Shown: positions 33,157 to 40,985 of the stretch, piece after piece
How the letters are laid out: every line of letters starts with the position of its first letter
How positions within the stretch are numbered: the first letter of the stretch is position 1
Origin: Micromonospora_J zhanjiangensis
GTDB lineage: Bacteria > Actinomycetota > Actinomycetes > Mycobacteriales > Micromonosporaceae
Length of the DNA: 64,000 nt
Direction: 5' to 3'
Assembly (NCBI RefSeq): GCF_042650605.1
Contig: NZ_JBHSBN010000018.1
Coordinates: 1-64,000, forward strand
Notes under the pieces: model-generated
The model's input: only the letters and a program-made list of their open reading frames with translations
Databases searched by the model: none
What the model was told of the DNA's origin: nothing
Translations under genes and position numbers: made by a program

Positions 33157-34221
33157 CTACCGTACTCTCCGGTCGGCCCGGCGGCGGGACAGCACGGTGG
33201 CGGCGAACAGGGCGAGCAGGCCGACCAGCGCCCACACCGCCAGCCAGACCAGCGGCCAGCCGGCGGCCCGGGGCTGGAAGTACGCGACCGACTTGATCAG
33301 GTCGGTGGCCAGGCCGGGCAGGTTCCAGCGGTGCATGCCGGCGAAGAAACCGGGCAGGAACTCGGGCGGGTAGATCCCGCCGGAGCCGGGGTTGCCAATC
33401 ACCACCAGCAGCAGGATGACCAGGCCGGTGCCGAGCAGGCCGAGCCAGGCCTGCACCGCGGCGGCGGCGGTGGCCGCGGCGAAGACGATCAGCACGTTCG
33501 CGGCGAAGACGCTGGCGAACCGGGTCTGCCACACGCCCAGCAGCGGGCCGGTGACCAGCGCCCCGGCCAGCCCGAGCAGCGCCGCGTAGCCGGCGAACGC
33601 GGCGACCCGCAGGCCGGCCCGGCGGGTGGTGGCGGGGGTGGTGCCGATCGAGATGCCGAGCACCGCCGACCCGAGGTAGCCGCCCAGCACCAACCCGATG
33701 GCCAGGTAGAACGGCACCAGCCCGCGCGGGTCGTCGGGCGACACCGGCACCCGGTCGGTGACGGTCAGCGGCAGTTGGGCCCGCTGGGCCGCCGTACCGA
33801 TGACCTGGTCGACCAGGTCGGCGGCGATCGGCCCGGCGGCGCTGGCGGTGGTCAGGGTGAACCCGGGTGTCCCGTCGGGCGGGTTCGAGGTGAGCACCGC
33901 GTAGACCGCGCGGTCGGTGAGGGCGGCGTCGGCGGCGGCGCGGTCGGCGTACTGGAAGGTCGTGATCTGGTCGGTGCGGGTCACGACGGTGTCGGTCAGC
34001 TCCCGCGCGGCGCGGTCGTCGCGGACCACCCCGACCGGTACGTCGCGCGGCGTTGGCTTGTGCAGCGCGCCGGCGTAGGCCGCGATGAACGCGGTGGCCA
34101 GCACCAGCGTGCCGAACAGCAGGGCCGCGCCACGGACCGTCGCCCGGCGGAACTCGCGGTTTCCGGTCGGCTCGGCGCGGACGCCGAGGCTCTCGCCGGC
34201 CCGGTGTTCCTCGCTGCTCAT
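33157..34221 (-). CDS. ABC-2-like membrane protein, DUF3533 / YhgE-Pip type
   Basis: 354 residues. One N-terminal helix (ALLFGTLVLATAFIAAYAGAL, about 32-52), a large outside domain (about 55-160: VPVGVVRDDRAARELTDTVVTR..., AVYAVLTSNPPDGTPGF), then about five helices (LVPFYLAIGLVLGGYLG through LAVWALVGLLALFAATVL). This plan matches DUF3533/YhgE-Pip proteins, relatives of ABC-2 permeases without an ATPase next to them. GGIYPPEFLPGFF between the late helices is a typical loop. Function unknown, possibly secretion or envelope stress. It is divergent from the S66 peptidase gene across an unusually AT-rich 53-nt gap. Confidence 0.75.
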   Translation of the reverse strand: MSSEEHRAGESLGVRAEPTGNREFRRATVRGAALLFGTLVLATAFIAAYAGALHKPTPRDVPVGVVRDDRAARELTDTVVTRTDQITTFQYADRAAADAALTDRAVYAVLTSNPPDGTPGFTLTTASAAGPIAADLVDQVIGTAAQRAQLPLTVTDRVPVSPDDPRGLVPFYLAIGLVLGGYLGSAVLGISIGTTPATTRRAGLRVAAFAGYAALLGLAGALVTGPLLGVWQTRFASVFAANVLIVFAAATAAAAVQAWLGLLGTGLVILLLVVIGNPGSGGIYPPEFLPGFFAGMHRWNLPGLATDLIKSVAYFQPRAAGWPLVWLAVWALVGLLALFAATVLSRRRADRRVR

Positions 34222-34274
34222 TTCGTCATAATATGGTAGTTTTAACCGTTTGGGTTGGCCGATAGCGTGCGGTC
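34222..34274. promoter_or_regulatory. AT-rich divergent promoter region
   Basis: On the + strand TTTAAC (34241-34246), 16-nt spacer, TAGCGT (34263-34268), 6 nt before the ATG at 34275 (leaderless). On the minus strand TATTAT lies near the start of the DUF3533 gene. The 34227-34249 stretch is far richer in A/T than its surroundings and may bind a regulator. Confidence 0.5.
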
Positions 34275-35315
34275 ATGTCCCCGTTGACCTATCCACCGAA
34301 GCCGCGACCCGGCGACCGGGTCGCCGTGCTCTCCCCGTCTGCCGGCCTGCCGGCGATCTTCCCCGAGGTGCACGAGCTGGGCCTGCGCCGGCTGCGTGAC
34401 ACCTTCGGGCTGATCCCGGTCGAGTACCCGACCACCCGGATCATGGGCGCCGACCCGGCCGACCGGGCCCGGGACGTGACCGCCGCGTTCGCCGACCCGT
34501 CGATCGCCGCGGTGCTGGCCACCATCGGCGGCGACGACCAGATCACCGTCCTGCCGCACCTGGACGACGCGGTGCTGCGGGCCAACCCCAAGCCGTTCTT
34601 CGGCTTCTCGGACAACACCAACCTGCTCAACCACCTGTACGGGCTGGGCCTCGTCGGCTACCACGGCGGCTCGGTCATGGTCCACCTCGGCCGCGCCGGC
34701 GGCCTGCACCCGGCCACGGCCGACTCGTTGCGCGCCGCGCTGTTCGACTCCGACTGGTACGAACTGCGCCCGTCCGTCGACTGGACCGACGAGCCCGGCG
34801 ACTGGCGCGACCACGACGTCCTGGCCGGCCCGCCGCGGATGTTCCCCGGCGAGGGGTGGACCTGGGCCGGCCCGGAGCGGCTGGTCGAGGGCACCCTCTG
34901 GGGCGGCAACCTGGAGATCCTGTCCTGGCTGGCGCAGGCCGACCGGATCGGCCCGACCGCCGGCCTCGCCGGCTGCGTCTTCCTGATCGAGACCTCGGAG
35001 GAGTTGCCCCCGGACGTCGAGGTTTACCGCATCCTGCGCAACCTCGGCGAGCGCGGCCTGTTGGCCGGCTTCCCGGCCGTTCTGGTCGGTCGGGCCAAGG
35101 CGTGGCACCACGAGCGCCCGCTCGCCGGGCCGGAGAAGCGGGCGTACGTCACCGCCCAGCGCGCCGCCGTCACCCGCGCCCTGGCCGAGTACGCCCCGGA
35201 CGCGGTGGTGGTCTTCGACCTCGACGTCGGGCACACCGACCCGCAGTTGATCCTCCCGTACGGCGGCACCGTCCGGGTCGACGGCACCACCCGTCGCGTC
35301 CACGCCCGCTACTGA
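34275..35315 (+). CDS. S66 family (LD-carboxypeptidase / MccF-like) serine peptidase
   Basis: 346 residues. Family S66 layout: N-terminal domain with GDRVAVLSPSAGLPAIFPEVHE, the nucleophile Ser in FFGFSDNTNLLNHL, then VEGTLWGGNLEILSWLA, the catalytic Glu region FLIETSEELPPDVEV and the His in FDLDVGHTDPQLILPYGG. Members cut LD-peptide bonds in recycled wall peptides or inactivate microcin C-like nucleotide peptides (MccF). The long insert (about residues 165-205) and WGGN favour the MccF-like branch. Intracellular, no signal peptide. It begins without an RBS, right after a -10 box. Confidence 0.87.
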   Translation: MSPLTYPPKPRPGDRVAVLSPSAGLPAIFPEVHELGLRRLRDTFGLIPVEYPTTRIMGADPADRARDVTAAFADPSIAAVLATIGGDDQITVLPHLDDAVLRANPKPFFGFSDNTNLLNHLYGLGLVGYHGGSVMVHLGRAGGLHPATADSLRAALFDSDWYELRPSVDWTDEPGDWRDHDVLAGPPRMFPGEGWTWAGPERLVEGTLWGGNLEILSWLAQADRIGPTAGLAGCVFLIETSEELPPDVEVYRILRNLGERGLLAGFPAVLVGRAKAWHHERPLAGPEKRAYVTAQRAAVTRALAEYAPDAVVVFDLDVGHTDPQLILPYGGTVRVDGTTRRVHARY

Positions 35316-35340
35316 TCCCGGGGCCCCGGCCTGGTCGGTG

Positions 35341-35376
35341 TTGACAGGTAGGAAATTTCCTACCTATTCTTCGGGC
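35341..35376 (+). promoter_or_regulatory. Promoter with embedded perfect operator for VOC-ArsR-SRPBCC operon
   Basis: TTGACA (35341-35346), then GGTAGGAAATTTCCTACC (35347-35364, a perfect 18-bp palindrome that is exactly the spacer), then TATTCT (35365-35370), then 6 nt to the ATG at 35377. The second gene of the operon encodes an ArsR-type repressor, the obvious candidate ligand. Confidence 0.85.
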
Positions 35377-35748
35377 ATGAACATCACCCACACCAGATTC
35401 GTCACCGTGCCCGTGACCGACCAGGACCGGGCCAGGGCCTTCTACGTGGACACCCTCGGCTTCGAGGTGGTCGTCGACCGCCGGGTCGGGCCGGTCCGCT
35501 GGATCCAGGTCGCGCCGAAGGGCGCCCAGACCAGCTTCACGCTGGCCACCGCAGCGGGCTTCGAGCCGGGCAGCGCCCAGGGCATCGTGCTGGAGAGCGC
35601 CGACCTGGAGGCCGACTGCGCCCGACTGACCGAGTGCGGCGCCCTCGTGAAGGGCCCGACCGAGTACCCCTGGGGTCGACAGGCCGTGTTCACCGACCCG
35701 GACGGCAACCGGCTGGTCCTGGCCACCCCGACGCCGGTCGGCTTCTGA
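35377..35748 (+). CDS. VOC family (glyoxalase/dioxygenase-like) protein
   Basis: 123 residues. A single VOC unit with paired beta-alpha-beta-beta-beta modules: THTRFVTVPVTDQDRARAFYVDTLGFEVVVD at the start, RWIQVAPKG, then GIVLESADLEADCARL and AVFTDPDGNRLVLATP at the end. Metal-site residues are plausible at the first-strand His and the final Glu-like position, though the latter reads Leu, so catalysis is uncertain. Such proteins often handle small toxic or halogenated compounds. First gene of a three-gene operon controlled by a palindromic operator; leaderless ATG. Confidence 0.85.
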   Translation: MNITHTRFVTVPVTDQDRARAFYVDTLGFEVVVDRRVGPVRWIQVAPKGAQTSFTLATAAGFEPGSAQGIVLESADLEADCARLTECGALVKGPTEYPWGRQAVFTDPDGNRLVLATPTPVGF

Positions 35749-35756
35749 GCGCCGCG

Positions 35757-36101
35757 ATGCCGACCACGGACGCCCCCGCCGACCGGGTCTTCGCGGCGCT
35801 GGCCAGCCCGGTACGCCGGGAGGTGCTGCGGCTGCTGCGGGACGCCGGGCCGCAGCCGGTGGCCCGGTTGGCCGGATCCTTCGACATGGCCCGGCCCAGC
35901 TTCTCCGAGCACCTGCGGGTGCTGCGCGAGTGCGGGCTGGTCAGCGAACGCAGGGTCGGCCGGCAGCGGCTCTACCAGCTGGAGGCCGTACCGTTGACCG
36001 AGGTGCGGGACTGGCTCGACCCGTTCGAGCGGTTCTGGCGCGGGAAGCTCACCGACCTGCGTACCGTCCTCGACACGATGGACGAGGACGCCGATGGCTG
36101 A
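35757..36101 (+). CDS. ArsR family transcriptional regulator
   Basis: 114 residues. Winged helix with the ArsR pattern: VFAALASPVRREVLRLLRD (helices 1-2), PVARLAGSFDMARPSFSEHLRVLRECGLVSERRVGRQRLYQL (recognition helix plus wing), and a C-terminal helix RDWLDPFERFWRGKLTDLRTVLD. No Cys pairs are present, so it is not a metal sensor of the classic type; it belongs with the SRPBCC-linked ArsR group. It lies 8 nt after the VOC gene and overlaps the SRPBCC gene by 8 nt. It probably represses its own operon through the palindrome at 35347. Confidence 0.88.
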   Translation: MPTTDAPADRVFAALASPVRREVLRLLRDAGPQPVARLAGSFDMARPSFSEHLRVLRECGLVSERRVGRQRLYQLEAVPLTEVRDWLDPFERFWRGKLTDLRTVLDTMDEDADG

Positions 36102-36549
36102 CGACCCGGATCCGACCGTCGTGCGGGTCGATCAGTTCCTGCCGCATCCGCCGGCGAAGGTGTGGCGGGCACTGACCGAGCCGGAGCTGATCGCACGGTG
36201 GCTGATGCCCGGCGACTTCCGGCTGGAGGTCGGTCACCGCTACACCATGCGCGGGCTGGCCGTGCCGGCCACCGGCTTCTCCGGCACGGTACGGGCCGAG
36301 GTGCTGGCCTTCGAGCCGGAACGGATGCTGCGGCTGGGCTGGCGGGACGCCGACCCGGCGCCCGGCGCCCAGGTGGACTGGACGATCACCTGGACCCTGC
36401 GCGCCGAGGGGAGAGGCACCCGGCTGTTCGTCGTCCACGAGGGCTTCGATCCGGACAACCCCGTCCAGCAGCGGGCCCGCCAGATCATGTCCGGCGGCTG
36501 GCGCTCCCGGGTGCTGACCGCCCTCCGCGACACCGTCGACCACATGTAG
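36094..36549 (+). CDS. SRPBCC / AHSA1 domain protein
   Basis: 151 residues. START-like fold: VRVDQFLPHPPAKVWRALTEPELIARWLMPGDFRLEVGHRYTMRG, LAFEPERMLRLGWRD, TWTLRAEGRGTRLFVVHEGFD, and the C-terminal helix SGGWRSRVLTALRDTVDHM that closes the hydrophobic pocket. It likely binds a small hydrophobic ligand. ArsR-SRPBCC gene pairs are very common in actinobacteria; the ligand is usually unknown. Start ATG overlaps the ArsR stop region, so the two are coupled. Confidence 0.87.
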   Translation: MADDPDPTVVRVDQFLPHPPAKVWRALTEPELIARWLMPGDFRLEVGHRYTMRGLAVPATGFSGTVRAEVLAFEPERMLRLGWRDADPAPGAQVDWTITWTLRAEGRGTRLFVVHEGFDPDNPVQQRARQIMSGGWRSRVLTALRDTVDHM

Positions 36550-36591
36550 GTCCCGCCGTGCCGCCACCCGCGTCGCGGCTGGCCAGGCTGG

Positions 36592-36637
36592 GCTGGGTGC
36601 ACTTCTTGCTGCTGGAGCGACAACAACTGCACCCAGC
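36592..36637. repeat. Hairpin with core shared with 57072-57090
   Basis: Outer 10-bp arms GCTGGGTGCA / TGCACCCAGC (36592-36601, 36628-36637). The inner core CTTG(C/T)TGCTGGAGCGACAA (36605-36623) recurs at 57072-57090, also just after a gene end. Confidence 0.65.
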
Positions 36638-36673
36638 TCGGCTTGCCGCCGACTCTGCCACGGCGGCGGCGCT

Positions 36674-36725
36674 CGGTTTGTGCGCATCCACTGCGGTCAT
36701 CGCGACACTGGATGCGCACAAACCG
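36674..36725. terminator. 17-bp perfect inverted repeat between SRPBCC operon and NUDIX remnant
   Basis: CGGTTTGTGCGCATCCA (36674-36690) and its exact complement (36709-36725), loop 18 nt. It could terminate both convergent units. Confidence 0.6.
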
Positions 36726-36744
36726 CGGTGGCGCGGGGCGGTGG

Positions 36745-36995
36745 TCAGCGGAGGCGGGTTGTGGCGTGCAGGTGGTCGAAGATGATCTGGTCGACGGGGG
36801 AGACGCGGTGGCGGTCGGCGTGGGTGAGCCAGACGAGTTCCTCGATCTCGCTGTCCGGTCGCAGGTCGCCGGTGAAGTCGGCCCCGTAACAGGTCATCCG
36901 GACCAGCAGGCCGTCCGGATGCCCGTGCGCCTGGGCGGAGAAGGTGCCGAGGTGCGTGGCGCTCGCCGGCACGATCGCCACGCTCGACTCCCGAC
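36745..36995 (-). pseudogene. C-terminal remnant of a NUDIX hydrolase
   Basis: About 80 residues match the second half of a NUDIX protein (ATHLGTFSAQAHGHPDGLLVRMTCYGADFTGDLRPDSEIEELVWLTHADRHRVSPVDQIIFDHL). The Nudix box (GX5EX7REUXEEXGU), needed for catalysis, is missing: the frame runs instead into DNA that encodes the end of the small GntR protein in another frame. The gene therefore looks cut at about 36990 by a deletion or insertion that brought the GntR gene next to it. No start codon with RBS is seen for the fragment. Confidence 0.7.
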
Positions 36996-37217
36996 CTACC
37001 GCTGCTCGCGGACGAAGACGCCGGCTCCGGGAGCCCCGTCCACCAGGTCGCGCGCCTTCAGCCAGTCGACCGCCGACCGGACGACCTGACGCGAGACGCC
37101 GAATTCGGCACACAGTTCGGTGCCGGAGGGCAGCTTCGATCCCGGCGGGTAGACGCCCGACTCGATCCGTTCGGTCAGGGCGTCGATGAGCTTCTGCTTC
37201 TTCGTGTACGCAGGCAT
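36996..37217 (-). CDS. Short GntR-type winged-helix regulator
   Basis: 73 residues, DNA-binding domain only: KQKLIDALTERIESGVYPPGSKLPSGTELCAEFGVSRQVVRSAVDWLKARDLVDGAPGAGVFV is a full GntR winged helix (recognition helix SRQVVRSAVDWLK, wing PGAGVFV). It lacks any effector-binding domain. Such minimal GntR proteins are frequent in actinobacteria beside small hypothetical genes. It is divergent from the gene at 37297, with a hairpin-forming operator-like repeat between them (37239-37272), so it may control that gene and itself. Confidence 0.8.
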   Translation of the reverse strand: MPAYTKKQKLIDALTERIESGVYPPGSKLPSGTELCAEFGVSRQVVRSAVDWLKARDLVDGAPGAGVFVREQR

Positions 37218-37238
37218 GGGCAGGCTTCCGTGGCAGGT

Positions 37239-37272
37239 GCCCGGGGTGGAGTTGCAGCTCCGATCCCCGGGC
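37239..37272. promoter_or_regulatory. Inverted repeat in GntR divergent region
   Basis: GCCCGGGG (37239-37246) and CCCCGGGC (37265-37272), with a second inner repeat GGAG...CTCC. Candidate operator of the adjacent GntR protein or an mRNA hairpin. Confidence 0.4.
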
Positions 37273-37296
37273 CTTGACCGGGAAGGAGCCCGGCCC

Positions 37297-37605
37297 ATGC
37301 GCAATCTACCCACCCCTGCCCACCCACCCTGGTGTCTGCGCGGTCCGGACTGCGCGTCGTCCGGTGGCCTGCACCTGTCCCGGCTGGTCAGTGCCGCTCC
37401 GCTGGGCACGGAGGTGATCCAGGTCGGGGCCGCCCGGTGGCGGATGGACGTCGGTCCGGCCACGCCGGAGGGCGTACTGCTGGAGCTGTCGGCCGGTGAC
37501 CACGTCGAGCGGTGGCCGATCGGTCTGGCCCAGGCCGCCAATCTCGTGCCGGTCCTGGGCGGCCTGCTCCGCCTCTCCACGCCCGCCGTCGCGCCGGCGG
37601 CCTGA
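37297..37605 (+). CDS. Small protein, possibly DUF6907-like
   Basis: 102 residues from the ATG at 37297 (GGAAGGAG 8 nt upstream, a strong site). It has WCLRGPDC near 12-19 followed by GLHLS, then a compact beta-like region (EVIQVGAARWRMDVG, GVLLELSAGDH, WPIGLAQAANLVPVLGGLLRL). The WCxxxxxC...H arrangement recalls DUF6907 proteins of Streptomyces and relatives; no function is known. Paired divergently with a minimal GntR regulator, a combination seen often in this group. Confidence 0.7.
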   Translation: MRNLPTPAHPPWCLRGPDCASSGGLHLSRLVSAAPLGTEVIQVGAARWRMDVGPATPEGVLLELSAGDHVERWPIGLAQAANLVPVLGGLLRLSTPAVAPAA

Positions 37606-37634
37606 GCCGCCGGGCGGCGACGGTTCCGGCTCAG
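37602..37634. terminator. Shared terminator spanning both stop codons
   Basis: CTGAGCCG (37602-37609) and CGGCTCAG (37627-37634) contain the TGA stop of the + gene and the TGA stop of the convergent minus gene. 17-nt loop. Confidence 0.45.
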
Positions 37635-38779
37635 TCGCAGAGCACGGCGCGCAGCGCGGCCAGTGGCCCCTGGCTCGGTGGCACCGGCGGCAGGCCGCGC
37701 ACGTCCCGGTCGATGTCGAAGACGTTGGTCGCGAGGACGACCTGCCGGGCGCCGTCGACCGTGGTCGCGGCCAGGCTGGTGAAGCCGGGGCCGCCGCCGT
37801 CGGTGGTCCACACGTCGACCGGGCCCGACCCGCACGGTAGGGCCATCCGTTGCACCCCCAGGCCGTACCCGCTGTCCGGGACCACGGTCAGCAGCTCGCG
37901 CTGCTGCTCCGGCCGCAGCAACCGGCCGCCGAACAGCGCCCGGTGGAACCGGGCCAGGTCGGCCACGGTGGAGATCATGGCACCGGCGGTCCAGTCGTAC
38001 GACGGGCTGAAGGTGGTCAGGTCCCGGTGCGCGAGGTCGTAGCCGTGCAGGTGCCGGCCGTGGATCTCCGGATCGGTGACCGGGAAGGAGGTGTCCCGTA
38101 GGCCGAGCCGGTCGATCAGCCGGTGCCGCACCTCGGCCGGGGCCGGCTTCCCGGTGACCGACTCGATGATCATGCCGATCAGTAGGTAGTTGGTGTTGGA
38201 GTAGTGCCACGAGCTGCCCGGCGGGAAGTCCGGCCGGTGCGCCATCGCGTCGGCCACCACCCGCCGGGGCGGGTAGACGTATCCCCGGTCGTCGCGGTCC
38301 AGCCAGGGCGCCCAGAAGTCCCGCTCGCCGGTCGGGTCCCAGATCCCGCTGGTGTGGTTCAGCAGCTGTCGGACGGTGATCCTCGATCCGTCGTTCCCGT
38401 TCCCCCGGACCACGCCCGGCAGCCACCGCTGCACCGAATCGTCCAACGACAGGCGCCCCTCGCCGACCAGTTGCAGCAGCACGGTGGCGACGAACGCCTT
38501 GGTGTTGCTGGCGATCCGGAACCGGTCGTCCGGCCGGGCCGGCGCGCCGGTCGCCAGGTCGGCCACCCCGGCCGAGACCCGCCCGTTCCGGTCGCCCACC
38601 CGGGCGTACGCGACCACCCCCGGGTAGCCGTCCGCCACCTGTTGCTCGACGGCGGCCCGCAGCCCGGCCGGCACACCGGCCCCGGCGGCGGCTCCCGCCG
38701 GTACGGGCGCGGCGATCCCGCCGACCAGCAGGACGGCCACCGTCCCACCCGACACCAGAACCCGCAACGAACGACGCAT
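37631..38779 (-). CDS. Secreted serine hydrolase, beta-lactamase / DD-carboxypeptidase family
   Basis: 382 residues from the ATG at 38779 (GGGAGG just upstream). Signal peptide (VSGGTVAVLLVGGIAAPVPAGAAA). Class C beta-lactamase fold: SxxK motif in RIASNTKAFVATVLLQLVGEG, Y-x-N motif in WHYSNTNYLLIGMIIE, and a TDG...G motif (TTDGGGPGFTSL) in place of KTG. LLNHTSGIWD is typical of this family. Probable D-alanyl-D-alanine carboxypeptidase or esterase acting outside the cell. No resistance role can be claimed. It is monocistronic and divergent from the histidine kinase gene. Confidence 0.88.
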   Translation of the reverse strand: MRRSLRVLVSGGTVAVLLVGGIAAPVPAGAAAGAGVPAGLRAAVEQQVADGYPGVVAYARVGDRNGRVSAGVADLATGAPARPDDRFRIASNTKAFVATVLLQLVGEGRLSLDDSVQRWLPGVVRGNGNDGSRITVRQLLNHTSGIWDPTGERDFWAPWLDRDDRGYVYPPRRVVADAMAHRPDFPPGSSWHYSNTNYLLIGMIIESVTGKPAPAEVRHRLIDRLGLRDTSFPVTDPEIHGRHLHGYDLAHRDLTTFSPSYDWTAGAMISTVADLARFHRALFGGRLLRPEQQRELLTVVPDSGYGLGVQRMALPCGSGPVDVWTTDGGGPGFTSLAATTVDGARQVVLATNVFDIDRDVRGLPPVPPSQGPLAALRAVLCD

Positions 38780-39012
38780 CGGGTCCTCCCTTCGATTGCG
38801 CGGAAATTGACCCTTCGACCGTGCCGCCCGGTGTCGCCCGGGTCGATCCGGCCAGCCCGACGCCGCGGTCCGGGCAGCCCGAGGAAACCCGGGGGTTAAC
38901 CCCATGGCCATCGCCCGCCCCCGTTGGGCAGGCTGACACCCGACCGGCGGCCGGCCCTCGTCCGCCGGGTAACGAGGCGCCGCCCGACCAGCGGAACGCC
39001 GGGGAGGGACCG

Positions 39013-40320
39013 ATGTCGCGATACCGCCGGGCCCCGCGGGAACTGGGGTACGCGTTGCTCGGCCTGCCGCTGGCGGTGGCCGGCCTGGCGTACGTGGTGG
39101 TCGGGGTGCTGGTCGGCGCGGTCCTGTCGGTGACGCTGCTCGGCCTGCCGGTGCTGGCCGGTGCGGTACGTGGCGCCCGCGGCTGGGGCGCCGTGCACCG
39201 GGGGCTGGCCCGCCGGATGCTCGGCACCGACGTCGCCGCACCCCGCCCGCCGGGCCGTTCGACCGCCCGGGCGGCGAGCACCGGGACGGCAGCCCGGACG
39301 ACCACGGTGGCGAGCCCGATGATCGGCTGGATCCGGGCCGGGCTGACCGACCGTACGGGCTGGCGGGCCGTCGGTTACCTGGTGCTCAAGCCACCGGTGG
39401 CGATCGTCGCGGCCGTGCTGGGCGTGGCCTTCGCCGGCTACGGGCTGGTCTTCGTCAGCTTCCCGTTCTGGTGGCGGGCCGTCCGGCCGGTCAACCTCGA
39501 CAGCCGGGGCCGTCCGCACCGGGCCGCCCTGCAACTGGGGGACTTCTTCTTCGACAGCTGGCCGCGGGCCCTGCTGCTCGCCCTGGTGGGCGTCGTCCTG
39601 CTGTTGGTCGGGCCATGGCTGCTGCACGGTGTCCTGCTGCTGGACCGGCTGCTGGCGCGTGGCCTGCTCGGCCCGACCGGCCTGGCCGGTCGGGTGGACG
39701 ACCTGGAGCGCAGCCGGGCGTACGCGGTGGACGACTCGGCGGCCCGGCTGCGCCGCATCGAGCGGGATCTGCACGACGGCGCCCAGGCCCGGCTGGTCGC
39801 CCTGGCGATGCGGCTGGGCCTGGTCAGGGAGAAACTGGACGGCGTGGCCGGGCCGGAGCTGCGCCGGCTCGTCGACACCGCGCACCAGGACGCCAAGGAC
39901 GCGATCGTCGAGCTGCGCGACCTGGCCCGCGGCATCCACCCGCCCCAGCTCGACACCGGGCTCGAACCGGCGCTGGCCACGCTGGTCCGGCGCGGGTCGG
40001 TGCCGGTTGACCTGCGGGTGGACGTACCGGACCGGCCGGCACCGGCGGTCGAGACCATCGCGTACTTCTGCGTCGCGGAACTGCTGACCAACGTGGCCAA
40101 GCACAGCGGCGCCGGTCAGGCCACGGTCGCGGTGCTCGGCCGGGGTCCGCGGCTGGTGCTGCGGGTGGCCGACGACGGGTCCGGCGGCGCCCGGCCCGGC
40201 GTCACTGGCGGCCTGGCCGGCCTGCGGGACCGGGTCCGGACCGTGGACGGCGACCTGGAGATCGACAGCCCGCCCGGCGGCCCCACGGTGGTCACCGTCG
40301 ACCTGCCGGCCCGCCGGTGA
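39013..40320 (+). CDS. NarL-type sensor histidine kinase with putative sensor domain
   Basis: 435 residues from the ATG at 39013 (GGGGAGGG upstream). N-terminal membrane sensor domain (about residues 10-215) with four helices in two pairs (LLGLPLAVAGLAYVVVGVLVGAVL..., PVAIVAAVLGVAFAGYGLVF, ALLLALVGVVLLLVGPWLL) and no large outside loop. Then the HisKA_3 dimerisation helix with the phospho-acceptor IERDLHDGAQARLVALAMRLG, and an HATPase domain with ELLTNVAKHSGA (N box) and VADDGSGG, GLAGLRDRV. It phosphorylates the response regulator encoded 4 nt overlapping downstream. The signal is unknown, perhaps membrane stress. Confidence 0.9.
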   Translation: MSRYRRAPRELGYALLGLPLAVAGLAYVVVGVLVGAVLSVTLLGLPVLAGAVRGARGWGAVHRGLARRMLGTDVAAPRPPGRSTARAASTGTAARTTTVASPMIGWIRAGLTDRTGWRAVGYLVLKPPVAIVAAVLGVAFAGYGLVFVSFPFWWRAVRPVNLDSRGRPHRAALQLGDFFFDSWPRALLLALVGVVLLLVGPWLLHGVLLLDRLLARGLLGPTGLAGRVDDLERSRAYAVDDSAARLRRIERDLHDGAQARLVALAMRLGLVREKLDGVAGPELRRLVDTAHQDAKDAIVELRDLARGIHPPQLDTGLEPALATLVRRGSVPVDLRVDVPDRPAPAVETIAYFCVAELLTNVAKHSGAGQATVAVLGRGPRLVLRVADDGSGGARPGVTGGLAGLRDRVRTVDGDLEIDSPPGGPTVVTVDLPARR

Positions 40321-40970
40321 CCGCGCTCCGGGTGGTCGTCGCGGAAGACTCCGCGGTGCTGCGCGACGGGCTGGTCCATCTGCTGGCCGATCGGGGACAC
40401 CGGGTGGTGGCCGCGGTGGGTGACGGGGACGCGCTGCGCCGGGCGGTCGCGGAGCACCGTCCGGACGTGACCGTGGTGGACATCCGGATGCCGCCCACGC
40501 ACACCGACGAGGGGCTGCGCGCCGCCGTGGCGCTGCGGGCCGGCGAGCCGCGTCCGGCCGTCCTGGTCTTCTCCCAGTACGTCGAGCCCCGGTACGCCAC
40601 GCGGTTGCTGGCCACCGGCGCGGAGGGGGTCGGCTATCTGCTCAAGGACCGGGTGGCCGACGTCGGTGAGTTCGTCGCCGCGCTGGGTCGGGTGGCGGGC
40701 GGCGGCACGGTGCTCGACCCGGAGGTGGTCGACGGGCTCCTCGGGGCGCCGCGCCGGGACGACCCGCTGGCCGGGCTCACCCCTCGGGAACAGGAGGTGC
40801 TGCGACTGATGGCCGAGGGCCGGTCCAACGTCGCGATCGCCGCGACGATGCACTTCAGCGTCGGCGCGGTGGAGAAGCATGTGACCAACATCTTCGCCAA
40901 GCTCGGCCTGCCGCCGTCGGAGGTCGACCACCGCCGGGTGCTGGCCGTGCTGCGCCACCTGCGGGCCTGA
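40317..40970 (+). CDS. LuxR/NarL family response regulator
   Basis: 217 residues. Receiver domain (1-125) with acidic pocket VVAEDS, phosphorylated Asp in VTVVDIRMPPTHTDEGL, Ser/Thr switch VFSQY and Lys in LLKDRV. HTH LuxR domain (about 150-215): LTPREQEVLRLMAEGRSNVAIAATMHFSVGAVEKHVTNIFAKLGL. The GTG start overlaps the kinase stop (GTGA), so both parts are made together. Target genes are not evident in the window. Tandem repeats follow its stop. Confidence 0.9.
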   Translation: MTALRVVVAEDSAVLRDGLVHLLADRGHRVVAAVGDGDALRRAVAEHRPDVTVVDIRMPPTHTDEGLRAAVALRAGEPRPAVLVFSQYVEPRYATRLLATGAEGVGYLLKDRVADVGEFVAALGRVAGGGTVLDPEVVDGLLGAPRRDDPLAGLTPREQEVLRLMAEGRSNVAIAATMHFSVGAVEKHVTNIFAKLGLPPSEVDHRRVLAVLRHLRA

Positions 40971-40985
40971 CCGGGCCGCCGGACC

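Noticed and set aside
37631..38779. Beta-lactamase giving antibiotic resistance
   Set aside because: SxxK and YxN motifs are shared with DD-peptidases and esterases, and the KTG motif is changed to TDG, so resistance cannot be claimed.
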